Assembly (NCBI GenBank): GCA_035568375.1
Contig: DATMOG010000092.1
Coordinates: 1-52,188 of the forward strand
Length of the DNA: 52,188 bases
Reading direction: 5' to 3'
Origin: JACDET01 sp035568375
GTDB taxonomy: Bacteria > Patescibacteriota > Microgenomatia > Levybacterales > UBA12049
The translations under genes were made by a program, and so were the position numbers. Under the pieces are notes generated by a model. That model worked only from the letters and a program-made list of their open reading frames with translations. It searched no databases and had not been told where the DNA came from. Shown in pieces: positions 49,423 through 52,188 of this stretch. Every line of letters starts with the position of its first letter. Within the stretch, counting starts at the first letter, position 1.

Positions 49423-49863
49423 ATGAATTTAACACAGGTAGAAAAATTAAAAGCAAGAAGTAATAAAAGAGTTGGACAAGGTCACGGATCAGGTCGTGGT
49501 AAGACTGCGGGTCGTGGAACCAAAGGACAAAAAGCTCGAAATAAAGTTGCTATTTATTTTGAAGGCGGAGCTTTGCCTTTGACCAAGCGTTTGCCATTTT
49601 TGCGAGGAAAAGGTCGTAACCGATCACTTCAAGAAAAACCTTATGTTATCAATGTTCATGCACTTAATGTTTTTCCTAAAGGTACAATCGTTACAACAGA
49701 ATCATTGGTGAAACAAGGTATGATTGCCTTAGATGCAATTAAGCACAGTGGCATCAAAATTCTTGGTAATGGTGAATTAGATGTCGCATTAACCGTTACA
49801 TTGCCAGTTTCTAAAGGCGCAGCAGAGAAAATTAAAAATGCCGGTGGAACGGTAGAAAGCTGA
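49423..49863 (+). CDS. rplO: 50S ribosomal protein L15
   Basis: 146 residues. GQGHGSGRGKTAGRGTKGQKAR at the N-terminus (positions 19-40) and the GGTVE end are typical. AAGG lies about 10 nt before the start. Ends in TGA at the expected C-terminus, which shows UGA is a stop in this organism. Confidence 0.97.
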   Translation: MNLTQVEKLKARSNKRVGQGHGSGRGKTAGRGTKGQKARNKVAIYFEGGALPLTKRLPFLRGKGRNRSLQEKPYVINVHALNVFPKGTIVTTESLVKQGMIALDAIKHSGIKILGNGELDVALTVTLPVSKGAAEKIKNAGGTVES

Positions 49864-49865
49864 AA

Positions 49866-51155
49866 ATGAACGGTATATTTGAAACGTTGCGAAATAGTTT
49901 TAAATCGCAAGAGATACGAAAAAAACTTCTTTTCACCCTCGCAATTTTCCTCGTATTTAGAATTTTTGCCCACATCCCTGTCGCAGGCGTTAACATTGCA
50001 GAATTAAAAAATCTTTTTGCCAGCAATCAATTTTTAGGTTTTCTTGACATTTTTTCAGGTGGCACTCTTTCCAATTTTTCTATTATGGCATTGGGATTGA
50101 ATCCTTATATTAATGCCTCAATTATTTTGCAATTGTTAACTATGGTATTTCCTAAACTTGAAGAACTTTCAAAAGAGGGAGATTCAGGAAGACAAAAGAT
50201 CAATCAATACACGCGTATTTTGACATTGCCGCTTTCAGTGCTTCAGGCAATTGGTGTCTATGCATTATTAAAGAGTCAGCATTTGGTAACCACTCTTACA
50301 CCGATTGACTTTATTTTATTTGTGTTTACCTTAGTTGCTGGATCAATTTTACTCGTCTGGTTTGGGGAATTAATCACTGATCATGGTGTGGGGAATGGTA
50401 TCTCACTGTTGATTTTTGGCGGTATTGTTGGAAGATTGCCTGTTGCTTTGGGGCAAACATTTTCAACAGCAAACGCACAGGTCAGTTTGGGGCTTATCAG
50501 TTTTGCCGTATTGAGTTTGGTAGTGATTGCTGGCATTATCGTAGTGAATGAAGCAACACGACAAATTCCTGTACATTATGCAAGAAGAATGAGGGGGAAC
50601 AAACTTTACGGTGGCCAATCAACGCATTTGCCTTTGCGATTGAATCAGGCAGGGGTTATTCCGATCATTTTTGCTGTGTCTATTGTTTTATTGCCATCGC
50701 TTATCGGCAATGTCTTTTTGACTTCTTCAAACCACACATTGCGAAGTATTGCAGAAGCTCTCAATTTATGGTTCGCACAAACAGGCTTTCTCTATAACGC
50801 ATTTTATTTTATACTAGTAGTTGCGTTTACTTTTTTCTATACTGCAGTTATCTTTAATCCAAAAAAGATTGCAGAAGAGATACAGAAATATGGTGGATTC
50901 ATTCCTGGTGTTCGTCCTGGCAAGCCGACAGCAAAGTATCTAAACTATATTTTGATTAGAATAACACTGGTCGGTGCGTGTTTTCTAGGATTGGTTGCTA
51001 TCATGCCAACGATGATTCAGCTAGTAACTGGTGTACAGACATTATTATTAGGTGGAACAAGCATTCTTATTGTGGTAAGTGTTGTCTTGGAGACTTTTAA
51101 GGCAATTGAAGCAAATCTAGTGATGCGGAATTATGAAGGATTTCTAAATAAATAA
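49866..51155 (+). CDS. secY: Protein translocase subunit SecY
   Basis: Central pore of the Sec translocon, 429 residues with ten membrane helices. Plug/TM2 region FSGGTLSNFSIMALGLNPYI, cytosolic loop with YARRMRGNKLYGGQSTHLPLRLNQAG (split) and the C-terminal VMRNYEGF segment all match. It sits 2 bases after rplO. All exported proteins in this window depend on it. Confidence 0.97.
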   Translation: MNGIFETLRNSFKSQEIRKKLLFTLAIFLVFRIFAHIPVAGVNIAELKNLFASNQFLGFLDIFSGGTLSNFSIMALGLNPYINASIILQLLTMVFPKLEELSKEGDSGRQKINQYTRILTLPLSVLQAIGVYALLKSQHLVTTLTPIDFILFVFTLVAGSILLVWFGELITDHGVGNGISLLIFGGIVGRLPVALGQTFSTANAQVSLGLISFAVLSLVVIAGIIVVNEATRQIPVHYARRMRGNKLYGGQSTHLPLRLNQAGVIPIIFAVSIVLLPSLIGNVFLTSSNHTLRSIAEALNLWFAQTGFLYNAFYFILVVAFTFFYTAVIFNPKKIAEEIQKYGGFIPGVRPGKPTAKYLNYILIRITLVGACFLGLVAIMPTMIQLVTGVQTLLLGGTSILIVVSVVLETFKAIEANLVMRNYEGFLNK

Positions 51156-51156
51156 T

Positions 51157-51705
51157 ATGAAATTAATATTAGTCGGTATACAAGGATCAGGAAAATCAAC
51201 ACAAGGCAATTTGTTGCGGGATAAACTTGGTATCCCGTATCTTTCAACAGGGCATATCTTTCGTGAATTGGCTAAGGAACGTACTCCTTTGGGGCGTTAT
51301 ATTAAAGAAACTATGACTTCAGGTTATTTAATCCCTGATGAAAAAACAAATGAAATCGTGAGTGAGTATCTTTCACGTTCAGAATATGAAAAGGGTTATA
51401 TTATGGATGGCTATCCACGTACTCTGGCACAAGCAAAAGCATTTAAGAATGGTATCGATAAGGTGATTTATCTTGAAGTTTCGGATAAAGAGGCGTTATG
51501 GAGGCTTTCTTATCGAACCAATGAGGATGGTGAAATTAGAGAAGATGAAACTCTTGCTGCAATTCGAAAGCGTATCGAATTGTTCCATAAATTCACTGAG
51601 CCAGTGCTTGAATATTATGCAAAGAAAGAAAAATTGGTAAGGATTGACGGAGAGCAATCAATAGAGCAAATCCATAAGGAAATTATGAGCAAACTTACCA
51701 AGTGA
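51157..51705 (+). CDS. adk: Adenylate kinase, short-LID type
   Basis: Catalyses ATP + AMP to 2 ADP. 182 residues. P-loop GIQGSGKSTQGN, AMP-binding STGHIFRELAK and GYIMDGYPRT. The LID is a short loop (TNEDGEIREDE) without the zinc-binding cysteines of long forms. The conserved GYPRT replaces GFPRT. Its TGA stop overlaps the GTG start of cmk by 4 bases (GTGA). Confidence 0.95.
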   Translation: MKLILVGIQGSGKSTQGNLLRDKLGIPYLSTGHIFRELAKERTPLGRYIKETMTSGYLIPDEKTNEIVSEYLSRSEYEKGYIMDGYPRTLAQAKAFKNGIDKVIYLEVSDKEALWRLSYRTNEDGEIREDETLAAIRKRIELFHKFTEPVLEYYAKKEKLVRIDGEQSIEQIHKEIMSKLTK

Positions 51706-52188
51706 AAAAAGGATTTATTATCGCAATCGATGGCCCACTCGCTTCGGGGAAAGGGACAATAGCAAAAAAGCTTGCACGTGTTTTGCATGGAGTCGATTTG
51801 TATACAGGAGCAATGTATCGCTGCGTTGCACTTTTTTGTATTAATAGTGAGATCAACTTGGATAATGCCTCCGATGTTATAGCTCAATTAGATAAGGTTG
51901 AGATTGCTTATCATGAAGATAGAATTTTTTTGAATGATACTGATATTACGGATGCAATTCAAGAAGCAGCAATTGCAGAAGGAGCATCCATTGTTGCGGT
52001 GATTCCTGAAGTACGAAAAGAACTTGTTCGAAGACAACAAAAGATTGGTCGAGCAGAAGCGCGCCAAGGAAAAATTGTTATTGTCGAAGGAAGAGATATT
52101 GGAACAGTTGTCTTTCCTGATGCAGGCTTTAAATTGTATCTTACTGCTTCCGAAACTATTCGGGCGCAGCGTCGTTTAGAGCAATTTC
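51702..52188 (+). CDS. cmk: Cytidylate kinase, 3' truncated by window edge
   Basis: Phosphorylates CMP and dCMP. The first 162 codons are visible. P-loop IDGPLASGKGTIAKKLA near residue 10, DLYTGAMYR (CMP-binding), and the hallmark VEGRDIGTVVFPDAGFKLYL. GTG start overlapping the adk stop implies coupling, which keeps two nucleotide kinases in one operon with secY. The stop lies beyond the window. Confidence 0.93.
   Translation, partial: MKKGFIIAIDGPLASGKGTIAKKLARVLHGVDLYTGAMYRCVALFCINSEINLDNASDVIAQLDKVEIAYHEDRIFLNDTDITDAIQEAAIAEGASIVAVIPEVRKELVRRQQKIGRAEARQGKIVIVEGRDIGTVVFPDAGFKLYLTASETIRAQRRLEQF

Noticed and set aside
49423..51705. Possible UGA recoding as in Gracilibacteria/SR1
   Set aside because: rplO and adk end at TGA exactly where the families end, and no in-frame TGA interrupts a conserved gene.
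1..52188. tRNA, rRNA, CRISPR arrays, transposases and integrases
   Set aside because: Read for by eye on both strands; no T-loop motifs, regular repeat-spacer arrays or recombinase motifs were seen. A covariance-model scan would be the decisive test.

Overview
The window is about 52 kb of compact, low-GC bacterial DNA. It most likely comes from a member of the Candidate Phyla Radiation (Patescibacteria), probably Microgenomates-like. This rests on the ribosomal protein operon lacking rpmD (L30), very short spacers, many small single-domain proteins, two DUF2298 'YYY' membrane proteins, several GT-C type glycosyltransferases, a FemAB-like protein and PilN/PilO-like genes. UGA is used as an ordinary stop (ends of adk and rplO), so this is not the recoded Gracilibacteria/SR1 code. 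The lineage is an inference; there is no rRNA gene here to confirm it. I found no tRNA, rRNA, CRISPR array, insertion sequence or prophage.

Layout. 1-3491 (+): end of trpB, trpA, trpS and a MutY-type glycosylase that lacks the iron-sulfur cysteines. 3579-7154 (-): MsrA, a small FN3 protein, a 49-residue hypothetical protein, an MscS channel and a PLP-dependent decarboxylase. 7300-9692 (+): a leader with tiny ORFs, then clpB under a CIRCE-like operator. 9694-17198: a frameshifted Tas-like aldo-keto reductase, RNase HI with a zinc ribbon, a membrane protein, a nickel superoxide dismutase operon (sodN, maturation protease, membrane-anchored methyltransferase), a FemAB-like transferase, a PH-like protein and a UvrD/PcrA helicase. 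17373-18083: triosephosphate isomerase. 18284-29817: an envelope glycan block with two DUF2298 proteins, two GT39-like and one GT4 glycosyltransferase, a HAD-like protein, a methyltransferase and an FAD oxidoreductase. 29834-32820 (-): PilN- and PilO-like proteins, a short membrane protein and a large FN3/Ig surface protein with a C-terminal IPKTG-plus-membrane segment. 32958-40422: fusA and tuf, separated by a PIG-L deacetylase, an ICMT-like methyltransferase, a GH18-like protein and a beta-propeller protein. 40482-52188 (+): rpsJ between two terminators, then rplC to rplO, secY, adk and the start of cmk.

Regulation visible in the sequence. Many monocistronic or first genes have a sigma-70-like -10 box ending only 6-10 nt before the start codon and no Shine-Dalgarno sequence (trpS, mutY, msrA, the MscS gene, clpB, the FemAB gene, PIG-L, ICMT, GH18 and others), which points to leaderless transcription as a common mode. 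tuf, fusA and pilN instead have strong promoters with leaders of about 27-40 nt. The clpB promoter is overlaid by an inverted repeat with the exact N9 geometry of the HrcA operator CIRCE.

How the genes fit together. The right third is translation and secretion machinery. The middle is surface construction: glycosylation, pili, anchored proteins and peptidoglycan cross-bridges. The left part mixes tryptophan and tRNA metabolism with stress defence (MsrA, Ni-SOD, ClpB, MutY, MscS), suggesting a cell that meets oxygen and osmotic change despite a small genome.
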